A program made the translations under genes and the position numbers. From Salinisphaeraceae bacterium UBA4764 (GTDB lineage Bacteria > Pseudomonadota > Gammaproteobacteria > Nevskiales > Salinisphaeraceae), in the NCBI GenBank assembly GCA_002403445.1, contig DHHU01000048.1:9353-17517 (forward strand): a stretch of 8,165 nt of DNA. Reading direction: 5' to 3'. Positions 1 through 6,484 of the stretch are shown here, in pieces. The notes beneath the pieces were generated by a model. The model was not told where the DNA came from and ran no database searches. It worked only from the letters and a program-made list of their open reading frames with translations. The first letter of the stretch is position 1. Every line of letters begins with the position of its first letter.

Positions 1-66
1 AGGGAAGAAAAATCAGAGCGGGTGGGGTCTTGCATGATCGGCTGTAACGAAGAGATCAGTTTAATT

Positions 67-96
67 GCTGTCACCATACGCAAGCGTATTGACAGC
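67..96. promoter_or_regulatory. Long imperfect palindrome, candidate TetR operator
   Basis: The outer arms GCTGTCA (67-73) and TGACAGC (90-96) are perfect reverse complements. The inner arms ATACGC (76-81) and GCGTAT (84-89) are also perfect. They flank a central AA, and CC at 74-75 is unpaired on one side. The right half contains TTGACA (89-94), a perfect -35 hexamer on the + strand, but I find no good -10 hexamer 16-18 bp downstream. The element ends 46 bp before the TetR-family start codon. TetR proteins commonly bind palindromes next to their own genes, so autoregulation of the tetR-fadE unit is the natural inference. A transcript hairpin is an alternative. Confidence 0.5.
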
Positions 97-142
97 GTCC
101 ACAATTTCACCGAAGCTCGAGTAAAGAAGCCAAGGAAATCAC

Positions 143-796
143 GTGGCCCGGAAGCGCAATAAATCAGACCTCCACGCCGGCCGCACGCTAACTATTGAAG
201 ATTGGGCGATTGCAGCCTTGGACGAGATGGCCGACCGAGGCGTGGATGCCGTGGCCGTGGAGTCGCTGGCCCGCTCCCTCGGCGTGACCAAAGGCAGCTT
301 CTACTGGCATTTCGCCAACCGGAACGAATTGATCAGCGCTGCTTTGGCCGAGTGGGAGCGACGCGAGACCGACGCATTGCTGGAACGCGCAGCCACCGAA
401 CCCGATCCGGCCAGTCGCATTCGACGCTTGATCGGGGAGGTCAATGCCTCGCGTCGTGCCAGCCGACTCTATCTGGCGTTGTCGAACGCAAACAAACCGA
501 CACTGGTGCGAAACTACGTCGAACGCGTCGCTAAGCGGCGCTTCGAATTTCTACATGCCTGCTATCTGGAACTGGAACACGACCCCGAGTCTGCCCACGA
601 TTGGGCGTTAATGACGTTTTCAGTCTTTCTCGGAACACTCCAGGCTCGCCACGACATTCCCGACCAGTGGCCGGCCGCCGACAGCCGTCACTTTAAACGC
701 TATGTCGGGTTCCTCATAGATAGCCTGATCCCTGTAACCACCGACATCGAAGAATCATACCCCCTTAGCCGGTCTGCCTCGGCCGCTACACCATAA
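143..796 (+). CDS. TetR/AcrR-family transcriptional regulator
   Basis: This 217-aa protein has the usual TetR size and layout. An N-terminal helix-turn-helix domain spans about residues 15-65: a helix from TIEDWAIAALDEMADRG, then the recognition region around AVAVESLARSLGVTKGSFYW (37-55), followed by HFANRNELI. This is the typical TetR pattern of LGVTKGSFYxHFxxRxEL. The remaining ~150 residues are a helical ligand-binding and dimerisation domain whose ligand cannot be read from sequence. The start is GTG at 143, preceded by an AAGGAA ribosome-binding site at 132-137. The gene ends 16 bp before fadE on the same strand, so it probably controls fadE, perhaps by sensing an acyl-CoA or fatty acid; that ligand is inference from context. 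A long palindrome at 67-96 is a candidate binding site. The protein is not recognisable to me as PsrA, FadR or FabR specifically. Confidence 0.9.
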   Translation: MARKRNKSDLHAGRTLTIEDWAIAALDEMADRGVDAVAVESLARSLGVTKGSFYWHFANRNELISAALAEWERRETDALLERAATEPDPASRIRRLIGEVNASRRASRLYLALSNANKPTLVRNYVERVAKRRFEFLHACYLELEHDPESAHDWALMTFSVFLGTLQARHDIPDQWPAADSRHFKRYVGFLIDSLIPVTTDIEESYPLSRSASAATP

Positions 797-812
797 CCGC
801 CGGAGATTCGTC

Positions 813-3275
813 ATGATTGGAATCATTGCTTTCATCATTGCGCTAGCCGGCGCTTGGACACTGGCTTATTTAGGCGTCGGGATCGTCGGGTGGAGCCTCG
901 GTATCCTCGGATTTTTCGCTGCCGCATGGCTTGTCGGCGCAATCGGATGGCTGGGTTTCATGGTCGCTTTCGTGCTCTTTACACCGATTCTGGCTGGGCT
1001 GGGTACGCCAGGTTTCAGACGCCAACTGCTTTCCGCACGCCTGTTCGACTGGTTCAAGGTGGTCTTGCCGCCGATGTCGGAAACCGAGCGCGAGGCACTG
1101 GAAGCCGGCAGCCCGTGGTGGGAGGCCGAAATGTTTTCAGGTGCGCCAGACTGGCAATATCTGCTGAACTTCCAGATAACCAAGCTCACTGACGAAGAAC
1201 AGGCCTTTCTCGACAACGAGACCGAAAAACTCTGCGACATGGCAGACGAATGGCAGATCTCGCACGAACTCAAAGATATGCCGCCAGAAGTCTGGCGATA
1301 CCTGCGTGAGAATAAGTTCTTTGCCATGCTGATTCCCAAAGAGCACGGCGGGCTCGGTTTTTCTTCGGTCGCACAGTCGACCGTCGTCGCCAAAATCGCC
1401 ACCGGTTCGCTCACCGTCGCGACCACCGTTATGGTGCCGAATTCGCTCGGGCCGGGCGAATTGCTGATTCGCTACGGCACCCCGGAACAACAAAAGCGCT
1501 GGCTGCCCGGTCTGGCCGACGGCAGTGAAATTCCCTGCTTTGGTCTGACGGGCCCGGAAGTCGGCTCCGATGCCGGCGCACTGCCCGATCGCGGTATCGT
1601 CTGCGAAGGCGATTACCACGGCGAGCACGTGCTGGGAATGCAACTGACATTTTCCAAGCGATGGATCACTCTAGCGCCGGTGGCCACAGTCATCGGTCTG
1701 GCCTTTAGACTTTATGATCCCGACGGTCTGCTTGGCGACGCCAACAAAACGGACTACGGCATTACCTGCGCGCTGATCGCCGCCAACGAACCAGGCGTGA
1801 CCGTGGGCGAGCGACACTATCCCGGCGCCTTCATGAACGGCCCCGTCGAAGGCAAGGATGTGTTCGTGCCGCTTGACGCGATCATCGGTGGTCGAGACAA
1901 AGCCGGCGGCGGCTGGCGCATGTTGACCGAATGCCTGTCGGCTGGACGTGGTATTTCACTGCCGGCGCTGGCCTCGGCGGCATCCAAAAACGCCTACCGA
2001 ATGACCGGCGCGTTCGCGCGTATACGCCGCCAGTTCAAGCTGCCCATCGGCAAGTTCGAAGGCGTCCAGGAGAAAACCGCGCGCATCTCCGGCTACAACT
2101 ACAAGATCGAGGCCGCCCGATTGCTGACTGCCAGTGCCGTGGATCACTGCACGCCGGCCGTGGCTACGGCCATGACCAAATACCATTTGACTGAATGGAT
2201 GCGCACCGCCATCAATGACTGCATGGACGTCCACGGCGGCCGGGCCGTGCAGCGCGGCCCGCGTAACTATGTCCTGCCGTCTTACGAAGCCATTCCCATC
2301 GGAATCACGGTTGAAGGCGCCAACATTCTCACCCGCAGTCTGATGATCTTCGGCCAAGGCGCAATCCGGTGTCACCCCTTCGTTGTCAAGGAAATGGAGG
2401 CCGCTGCCCGCGACGACTTAAACGAATTCGACACCTTGTTGTTTAGCCACCTACGGCATTCAGTGGCGCGTGGCGTGCGGGCACTGACCCACGGCCTCAC
2501 CAATGCCTGGAGTGCGCATTCACCGGTCGATGGTGTAGCCGCACCTTATTATCGGCAGTTGACGCGCTTTTCGGCAGCGCTGGCGATTTGTTCCGACATT
2601 ACGCTCGGCACGCTGGGCGGCGGGTTAAAGAAAAAAGAGATGCTGTCCGGCCGACTGGGTGACGTATTGTCGGAACTTTACTTCGGCTCAGCCACACTGA
2701 AATTTTTCCACGACGAAGGCGCCTTGGAAGATGACGTCGATCACCTGCACTATGTGATGGCTGACTGCCTCCACAACATCGAACAAGCATTCGACGGTTT
2801 CTTACGCAATTTCCCGGTCAAGGGCCTCGGGGTCATGATGCGGATCATGACCATGCCTACTGGGCAACATCATCATGGTCCGAGTGACCGGCTGAAAAAT
2901 AAACTCGGTACCGCGATCATGGAGCCATCGGCGTTCCGCGACCGCTTGACCGCACAAACTTATATTGGCCACGGCGAGCACCACCCGACCGTGCGCATGG
3001 AAAAAGCGTTCAACAAACTCGTCGAAGTGGAGCCCATATACGACAAGTTTACCCGTGCGATCGCCGATGGCGCCGTCAGCGGCTGGAACCTAAGCGAGCG
3101 ACTGGATTCCGCGGTAAGCAAGGGCATTCTGACGGAAACCGAGGCACAGTCGGTGCGCGAATACGACACACTCCGGTTTGATGCCGTGCTGACCGACGCT
3201 TTCAAGTCGGCATATCTCAGCGATCCGCAAAACCACGGCCACATCGACACCCGAACCGAATCCCGGGTCGCTTGA
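813..3275 (+). CDS. fadE: FadE-type acyl-CoA dehydrogenase, membrane-anchored
   Basis: This enzyme catalyses the first step of fatty acid beta-oxidation: FAD-dependent oxidation of acyl-CoA to trans-2-enoyl-CoA. At 820 aa it matches the large FadE family (E. coli FadE is 814 aa), not the ~380-aa short ACADs. Residues 1-63 hold about two hydrophobic segments, suggesting inner-membrane association. The ACAD core follows: IPKEHGGLGFS (174-184), YGTPEQQKRWLPGL (221-234), the signature FGLTGPEVGSDAG (243-255), LPIGKFEGVQ (410-419), MDVHGGRAV (471-479) and ITVEGANILTRS (498-509). E501 is, by my reading, the likely catalytic base. The ~300 C-terminal residues correspond to the extra FadE domain (DUF1974). 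The ATG at 813 has GGAG at 802-805. The gene lies 16 bp after a TetR regulator, and its TGA overlaps the next start. No truncation or frameshift is seen. Confidence 0.96.
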   Translation: MIGIIAFIIALAGAWTLAYLGVGIVGWSLGILGFFAAAWLVGAIGWLGFMVAFVLFTPILAGLGTPGFRRQLLSARLFDWFKVVLPPMSETEREALEAGSPWWEAEMFSGAPDWQYLLNFQITKLTDEEQAFLDNETEKLCDMADEWQISHELKDMPPEVWRYLRENKFFAMLIPKEHGGLGFSSVAQSTVVAKIATGSLTVATTVMVPNSLGPGELLIRYGTPEQQKRWLPGLADGSEIPCFGLTGPEVGSDAGALPDRGIVCEGDYHGEHVLGMQLTFSKRWITLAPVATVIGLAFRLYDPDGLLGDANKTDYGITCALIAANEPGVTVGERHYPGAFMNGPVEGKDVFVPLDAIIGGRDKAGGGWRMLTECLSAGRGISLPALASAASKNAYRMTGAFARIRRQFKLPIGKFEGVQEKTARISGYNYKIEAARLLTASAVDHCTPAVATAMTKYHLTEWMRTAINDCMDVHGGRAVQRGPRNYVLPSYEAIPIGITVEGANILTRSLMIFGQGAIRCHPFVVKEMEAAARDDLNEFDTLLFSHLRHSVARGVRALTHGLTNAWSAHSPVDGVAAPYYRQLTRFSAALAICSDITLGTLGGGLKKKEMLSGRLGDVLSELYFGSATLKFFHDEGALEDDVDHLHYVMADCLHNIEQAFDGFLRNFPVKGLGVMMRIMTMPTGQHHHGPSDRLKNKLGTAIMEPSAFRDRLTAQTYIGHGEHHPTVRMEKAFNKLVEVEPIYDKFTRAIADGAVSGWNLSERLDSAVSKGILTETEAQSVREYDTLRFDAVLTDAFKSAYLSDPQNHGHIDTRTESRVA

Positions 3276-3703
3276 CCACCCCAGCGCAACTCGAACCGGC
3301 GTTCATCGGCGCCGATTATCGGGTCAAACTGAACCACCGGCGGGTGACCGTCCACATCGGCCAGCGCTGCCCGCCTGCACTGACAGACTGGCTCAGGCAA
3401 AGCAACTGTCGCCACGGCTGGATTATTACCGCGCACAACCCGGGCGGACAGCTGGTTCGGCCTGAACACAACCGGCGACGTCACGACGCTCTATGTCGCG
3501 CAATATCCCGGCTCGGGCCCCCCGCTCTGGATACGCGCGGCGTTGACCCATTCGGCTGCTGGCCGGATGAGCCGGGCTTGTTGGTCGGCGGGCTGGGCCC
3601 GACAACGGCGCGCCGTCTGGGTTTAAGGTTTGATCAGGCCGCGATTGTGTGGGTCGCGATCGGAAGACGCACGCGACTGATCTGGCTTATGCCCCATCAC
3701 TGA
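3272..3703 (+). CDS. DUF3293-type protein of unknown function
   Basis: This 143-aa protein carries the pattern I associate with DUF3293: ITAHNP (52-57) followed by an asparagine and arginines in EHNRRRHDAL (65-74), then GVDPFGCWPDEPGLLV (90-105), and a C-terminal GLRFDQAAIVWV (117-128). No biochemical function is known to me, and there are no membrane segments or signal peptide. The chosen start is TTG at 3272, which overlaps the fadE stop as TTGA. The next in-frame start is a GTG at 3344, which would remove the conserved-looking ADYRVKL near the N-terminus, so the TTG start is preferred. There is no strong Shine-Dalgarno sequence, so translation probably depends on ribosomes finishing fadE. 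The last 7 bp overlap the 3' end of the opposing SelW-like gene. Position in the unit suggests co-expression with fadE but does not prove a role in lipid metabolism. Confidence 0.8.
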   Translation: MTTPAQLEPAFIGADYRVKLNHRRVTVHIGQRCPPALTDWLRQSNCRHGWIITAHNPGGQLVRPEHNRRRHDALCRAISRLGPPALDTRGVDPFGCWPDEPGLLVGGLGPTTARRLGLRFDQAAIVWVAIGRRTRLIWLMPHH

Positions 3704-3990
3704 TCGTAGTCACTGTGGCCAAGATTACGTCCGGGCTCTAGCCGATCACGTATCTGTTGCTTGATGCCTTTGGGCGTTGGGAAATCACCGGCCTCTTGGC
3801 GACAAAACAGGCGTTCATCACCCAGCCACACGTCGAACACCCCGGCCGCTGACGGTACCAGGGCGATTTCAGCAAGATCGGCCTCAAACGTCTTGCCAAT
3901 CTCCTGAGCCATCCAGGCCGCGCGCGTCAGCCAGCCGCAGCGTGGGCAATAGTGTATTGCGATGCGTCGGGATAGAGCCGTATACATCAT
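3697..3990 (-). CDS. SelT/SelW/SelH-family (Rdx) CxxC protein
   Basis: This 97-aa protein matches the small bacterial Rdx/SelW family in length and layout. The N-terminal strand RIAIHYCPRCGWLTRAAWMA (9-28) contains the CPRC redox motif at 15-18. It is followed by a helix, a strand pair around VPSAAGVFDVWLG (45-57), FPTPKGIKQQIRDRL (70-84) and the terminal GRNLGHSD (87-94). Eukaryotic SelW has CxxU; this homologue has two ordinary cysteines, so no selenocysteine is needed. The family has a thioredoxin-like fold and a presumed thiol-redox role, with precise substrates unknown. The reading starts with two consecutive ATG codons (3990 and 3987 on the minus strand); neither has a clear Shine-Dalgarno sequence, so the exact start is uncertain by one residue. 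The gene is divergent from sufB and convergent with the DUF3293 gene. Confidence 0.9.
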   Translation of the reverse strand: MMYTALSRRIAIHYCPRCGWLTRAAWMAQEIGKTFEADLAEIALVPSAAGVFDVWLGDERLFCRQEAGDFPTPKGIKQQIRDRLEPGRNLGHSDYDQ

Positions 3991-4048
3991 GACTTATGGG
4001 GGTGGCGCAACCTGGACTGAGCGCATCTTAAAGCTGGGTTCAACGTAA

Positions 4049-4064
4049 GTATAGGTACATATAC
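4049..4064. promoter_or_regulatory. 16-bp near-palindrome in the selW-like/sufB intergenic region
   Basis: The sequence GTATAGGTACATATAC is a reverse-complement palindrome apart from one mismatched pair (G4054 against A4059). It lies 58 bp upstream of the SelW-like start and 98 bp upstream of sufB. It is AT-rich compared with the surrounding DNA and could be a binding site for a dimeric regulator. On the minus strand it overlaps a TATACT hexamer (4053-4048), for which I find no -35 partner at normal spacing. The regulator is unknown. Confidence 0.3.
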
Positions 4065-4124
4065 AAACGCCCTGCCGTCTCTTGCCGATGTTCAAATCAT
4101 CCCAAATTAGAGAGTCAGACGCGT

Positions 4125-4130
4125 TATACT
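4125..4130 (+). promoter_or_regulatory. Candidate -10 hexamer of the suf operon promoter
   Basis: TATACT matches the sigma-70 -10 consensus at 5 of 6 positions and lies 32 bp before the sufB start codon, placing transcription initiation near 4137. No TTGACA-like hexamer occurs 15-19 bp upstream (the sequence there is CCCAAATT), and there is no extended -10 TG. This suggests a promoter that is weak without an activator. It is the only good -10 that I see in the divergent region facing sufB. Confidence 0.5.
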
Positions 4131-4131
4131 A

Positions 4132-4145
4132 ATGATCTAGATCAA
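4132..4145. promoter_or_regulatory. FNR/ANR-type box overlapping the suf transcription start
   Basis: The sequence ATGATCTAGATCAA matches the FNR/ANR consensus TTGAT-N4-ATCAA at 9 of 10 defined bases. Its core TGATCTAGATCA (4133-4144) is a perfect 12-bp palindrome. It begins one base after the TATACT -10 hexamer, so a bound dimer would cover the predicted start near 4137 and should repress rather than activate sufB. FNR-family regulators carry an oxygen-sensitive [4Fe-4S] cluster, so control of a cluster-assembly operon by one would be logical. The identity of the regulator is inferred from the motif alone; the CTAG spacer makes the palindrome perfect, so another dimeric regulator remains possible. 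Confidence 0.5.
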
Positions 4146-4162
4146 GATTACGAGTCATTTTT

Positions 4163-5632
4163 ATGGCAGCGACTACCGAAGACGTTGAAACACTGGTTGC
4201 GGATCGAGGCTATGCGGCTGGATTTGTCACCGATCTCGAGCAGGATACGGTTCCGCCCGGCCTGAATGAGGATGTCATCCGGTTCATCTCAAACAAAAAA
4301 AACGAACCCCAGTGGATGCTGGACTGGCGTCTGGAAGCGTACCGCCAGTGGATGACGATGACACACCCGACGTGGCCACACATCCATCACGAGCCGATTG
4401 ACTACCAGGCGATTTCTTATTATTCAGCGCCCAAATCCCACGAGGACAAACCCGATAGCCTGGATGACGTCGATCCCAAACTGCTCGAAACCTACGAAAA
4501 ACTGGGCATCCCACTGAAAGAGCAGGAAGTGTTGGCCGGTGTTAAGGGTTCCGAGAATGTCGCAGTGGACGCGGTGTTCGACAGCGTGTCCGTGGCGACC
4601 ACGTTCAAGGATAAACTCGCCGAAGCCGGGGTGATTTTCTGCTCGATTTCCGAGGCTATTCAGGAATACCCGGAAATCGTTAAGAAACATATCGGTAGCG
4701 TGGTGCCCCGAGGCGACAATTATTTTGCCTCGCTGAACTCGGCGGTTTTTACGGATGGCTCATTCGTGTACATCCCCGAGGGTGTGACCTGCCCGATGGA
4801 ACTGTCGACCTACTTCCGGATCAACGCAGAGAACACGGGCCAGTTCGAGCGGACTCTTATCATTGCTGAAAAAGGCAGCCACGTCAGCTATCTGGAAGGC
4901 TGCACCGCGCCCCAGCGCGACGAAAACCAGCTGCACGCCGCCGTGGTCGAGTTGATCGCCGAAGAGGATGCCGAAATCAAATATTCCACGGTCCAAAACT
5001 GGTATCCGGGCGATGAAAACGGCAAGGGTGGCATCTACAACTTCGTGACAAAACGCGGGGACTGCCGAGGCGATCGCTCCAAGATCTCCTGGACCCAAGT
5101 CGAGACTGGCTCGGCAGTGACCTGGAAATACCCCAGCTGCGTGCTCAACGGCGACAACTCGGTTGGCGAGTTCTACTCGGTGGCCGTTACGCGCGGCATG
5201 CAGCAGGCCGATACCGGTACCAAGATGATTCACGTCGGCAAAAACACCAAGTCGACCATCATTGCCAAGGGCATTTCTGCGGCCCAAGGCGAGCAGTCGT
5301 ACCGTGGGCTGGTCAAGGTTGTGCCCAGCGCGTCCAACGCCCGCAACTTCACCCAGTGCGATTCGCTATTGATTGGCGATCGCTGCGGTGCGCATACCTT
5401 CCCCTATGTTGAATCGAAAAATTCAACAGCCAAACTCGAACATGAAGCAACGACCTCGAAAATCGGCGAAGACCAGATGTTCTATTGCCAGCAACGCGGG
5501 CTCTCCGAAGAAGACGCTGTGAACATGATCGTCAACGGTTTCTGCAAGGAAGTGTTCAACGAATTGCCAATGGAATTCGCCGTCGAGGCCCAGAAACTAC
5601 TCAACGTCACGCTTGAAAACGCTGTCGGCTAA
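4163..5632 (+). CDS. sufB: Fe-S cluster assembly scaffold protein SufB
   Basis: SufB is the core scaffold of the cytosolic SufBC2D complex on which Fe-S clusters are built with sulfur delivered from SufS. The product is 489 aa, close to the 495 aa of E. coli SufB, and is full length. The N-terminal region contains NEPQWMLDWRLEAYRQW (47-63). The central beta-helix has SVVPRGDNYFASLNSAVFTD (179-198) and SYLEGCTAPQRDENQLHAAV (242-261), with C247 near E. coli C254. Near the C-terminus, FTQCDSLLIGDRCGAHTFPY (396-415) gives C399, and KLEHEATTSKI gives E428; these correspond by my count to the E. coli cluster-forming residues C405 and E434. The start ATG lacks a strong ribosome-binding site (only GAG at 4152-4154). 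It is the first gene of the suf cluster here; no sufA or sufR-like gene precedes it. An 84-bp gap with a stem-loop separates it from sufC. Confidence 0.97.
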   Translation: MAATTEDVETLVADRGYAAGFVTDLEQDTVPPGLNEDVIRFISNKKNEPQWMLDWRLEAYRQWMTMTHPTWPHIHHEPIDYQAISYYSAPKSHEDKPDSLDDVDPKLLETYEKLGIPLKEQEVLAGVKGSENVAVDAVFDSVSVATTFKDKLAEAGVIFCSISEAIQEYPEIVKKHIGSVVPRGDNYFASLNSAVFTDGSFVYIPEGVTCPMELSTYFRINAENTGQFERTLIIAEKGSHVSYLEGCTAPQRDENQLHAAVVELIAEEDAEIKYSTVQNWYPGDENGKGGIYNFVTKRGDCRGDRSKISWTQVETGSAVTWKYPSCVLNGDNSVGEFYSVAVTRGMQQADTGTKMIHVGKNTKSTIIAKGISAAQGEQSYRGLVKVVPSASNARNFTQCDSLLIGDRCGAHTFPYVESKNSTAKLEHEATTSKIGEDQMFYCQQRGLSEEDAVNMIVNGFCKEVFNELPMEFAVEAQKLLNVTLENAVG

Positions 5633-5661
5633 CATCAAGCCGTTCTAGCGTCATTCTCACC

Positions 5662-5697
5662 GCGTAGGCTGCGTAAAAGCAAAAGCGCAGCCTACGC
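5662..5697 (+). repeat. Perfect 12-bp stem-loop between sufB and sufC
   Basis: The arms GCGTAGGCTGCG (5662-5673) and CGCAGCCTACGC (5686-5697) are perfect reverse complements. They are separated by 12 nt rich in A, of which T5674 and G5685 could add a wobble pair. The stem is GC-rich and would be very stable in RNA. No T-run follows (the next bases are CAATCAAGAC), so it does not look like a normal intrinsic terminator. The right arm ends 19 nt before the sufC start codon. It could be an mRNA-processing or stability element, a partial attenuator, or a copy of a dispersed intergenic palindrome; similar GTAGG-stem repeats are common in gammaproteobacterial genomes, but only one copy is visible here. 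Confidence 0.75.
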
Positions 5698-5716
5698 CAA
5701 TCAAGACAACACATTT

Positions 5717-6484
5717 ATGCTGGATATCAAAAACCTGCACGCCGAAGTCGAGGGGCAGCCCATACTCAAAGGCATTGACCTGCAAATTCCAACCGGAGAG
5801 GTTCATGCCATCATGGGACCGAACGGCTCGGGCAAGTCAACGCTGGCCAGTATTCTGGCGGGCCGCGAAGACTACGAAATAACCGCCGGCAGCGTGGATT
5901 ACAGCGGGAAGTCACTGCTTGATCTCGACGCTAGCGAGCGAGCCTGCGAAGGCATTTTCCTGGGATTCCAATATCCGGTCGAGATTCCTGGTGTATCCAA
6001 TCTTTACCTGTTGCGGGCCGCGGTCAACGCGCGGCGCGCCTATCGCGGTGAATCAGAAATCGACGCTATGGATTTCATGAAGCAGGTTCAGACTACGGTC
6101 GAACAAGTCGGGATGAGCATGGAAATGGCTAAGCGCGGTGTCAACGAGGGATTTTCGGGCGGCGAGAAAAAACGCAACGAAATTTTCCAGATGCTGCTGC
6201 TCGAGCCGCGACTGGCCATCCTGGATGAAACTGATTCGGGCCTCGACATCGATGCCCTCAAGACCGTCGCCAAGGGCATTAACCACTTACGTTCGCCTGA
6301 CCGCTCGACCGTACTGGTGACCCACTACAAGCGCCTGCTCGAACATGTGGTACCGGATCGGATCCATGTCCTGGCCGGCGGCCGCATGGTACGTAGCGGC
6401 GGTCCGGAACTAGCTGACGAACTTGAACGCTACGGCTATGCCGGACTCGAAGACGAAGCCCAACAGGCAAGCGCGGTATCGTGA
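5717..6484 (+). CDS. sufC: Fe-S cluster assembly ATPase SufC
   Basis: SufC is the ABC-type ATPase of the SufBC2D complex; ATP binding drives a shape change in SufB-SufD that permits cluster formation. It is cytosolic and not a transporter. The 255-aa product has every ABC element: Walker A GPNGSGKS (34-41, K40), Q-loop Q85 in LGFQYPVEIPG, signature FSGGEKKR (146-153), Walker B LAILDE (166-171, E171), D-loop SGLD (174-177) and switch H203 in VTHYKRLL. The phrases GFQYPVEIPGVS, GGEKKRNEIFQ and DETDSGLDIDAL are characteristic of SufC. The ATG at 5717 has no Shine-Dalgarno sequence but gives the standard N-terminus (MLDIKNLHAEV). The stop overlaps the sufD start, pointing to coupled translation. 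Confidence 0.98.
   Translation: MLDIKNLHAEVEGQPILKGIDLQIPTGEVHAIMGPNGSGKSTLASILAGREDYEITAGSVDYSGKSLLDLDASERACEGIFLGFQYPVEIPGVSNLYLLRAAVNARRAYRGESEIDAMDFMKQVQTTVEQVGMSMEMAKRGVNEGFSGGEKKRNEIFQMLLLEPRLAILDETDSGLDIDALKTVAKGINHLRSPDRSTVLVTHYKRLLEHVVPDRIHVLAGGRMVRSGGPELADELERYGYAGLEDEAQQASAVS

Noticed and set aside
1..35. Possible start of a divergent minus-strand gene at the CAT at 33-35
   Set aside because: Only 11 codons are visible (MQDPTRSDFSS), with no ribosome-binding site and no recognisable family; too little to support a call.
1..162. Open + strand frame from the left edge to a TAA at 160-162, with an internal ATG at 34
   Set aside because: The 53-codon translation resembles no family, spans the palindrome at 67-96 and overlaps the TetR start by 20 bp. 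The third-position bases are AT-rich unlike the real genes. It may be chance, though the tail of an upstream gene cannot be fully excluded.
866..1643. Long minus-strand frames opposite fadE
   Set aside because: They lie wholly inside a clear fadE reading frame, and their translations show no recognisable domain; they are shadow frames typical of higher-GC DNA.
3953..3958. Selenocysteine-type decoding for the SelW-like gene
   Set aside because: The redox motif encodes two cysteines (CPRC) and there is no in-frame TGA at that position, so no SECIS element is needed.
4091..4130. IscR binding site upstream of sufB
   Set aside because: I compared the region by eye with type 1 and type 2 IscR consensus patterns and found no convincing match; the short ATTAG/CTAAT inverted repeat (4106-4110, 4129-4133) has poor symmetry between its arms.
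5662..5716. Intrinsic terminator after sufB
   Set aside because: The stem is strong, but no T-run follows it, and the downstream genes belong to the same pathway and strand, so the region is better described as a stem-loop or repeat.
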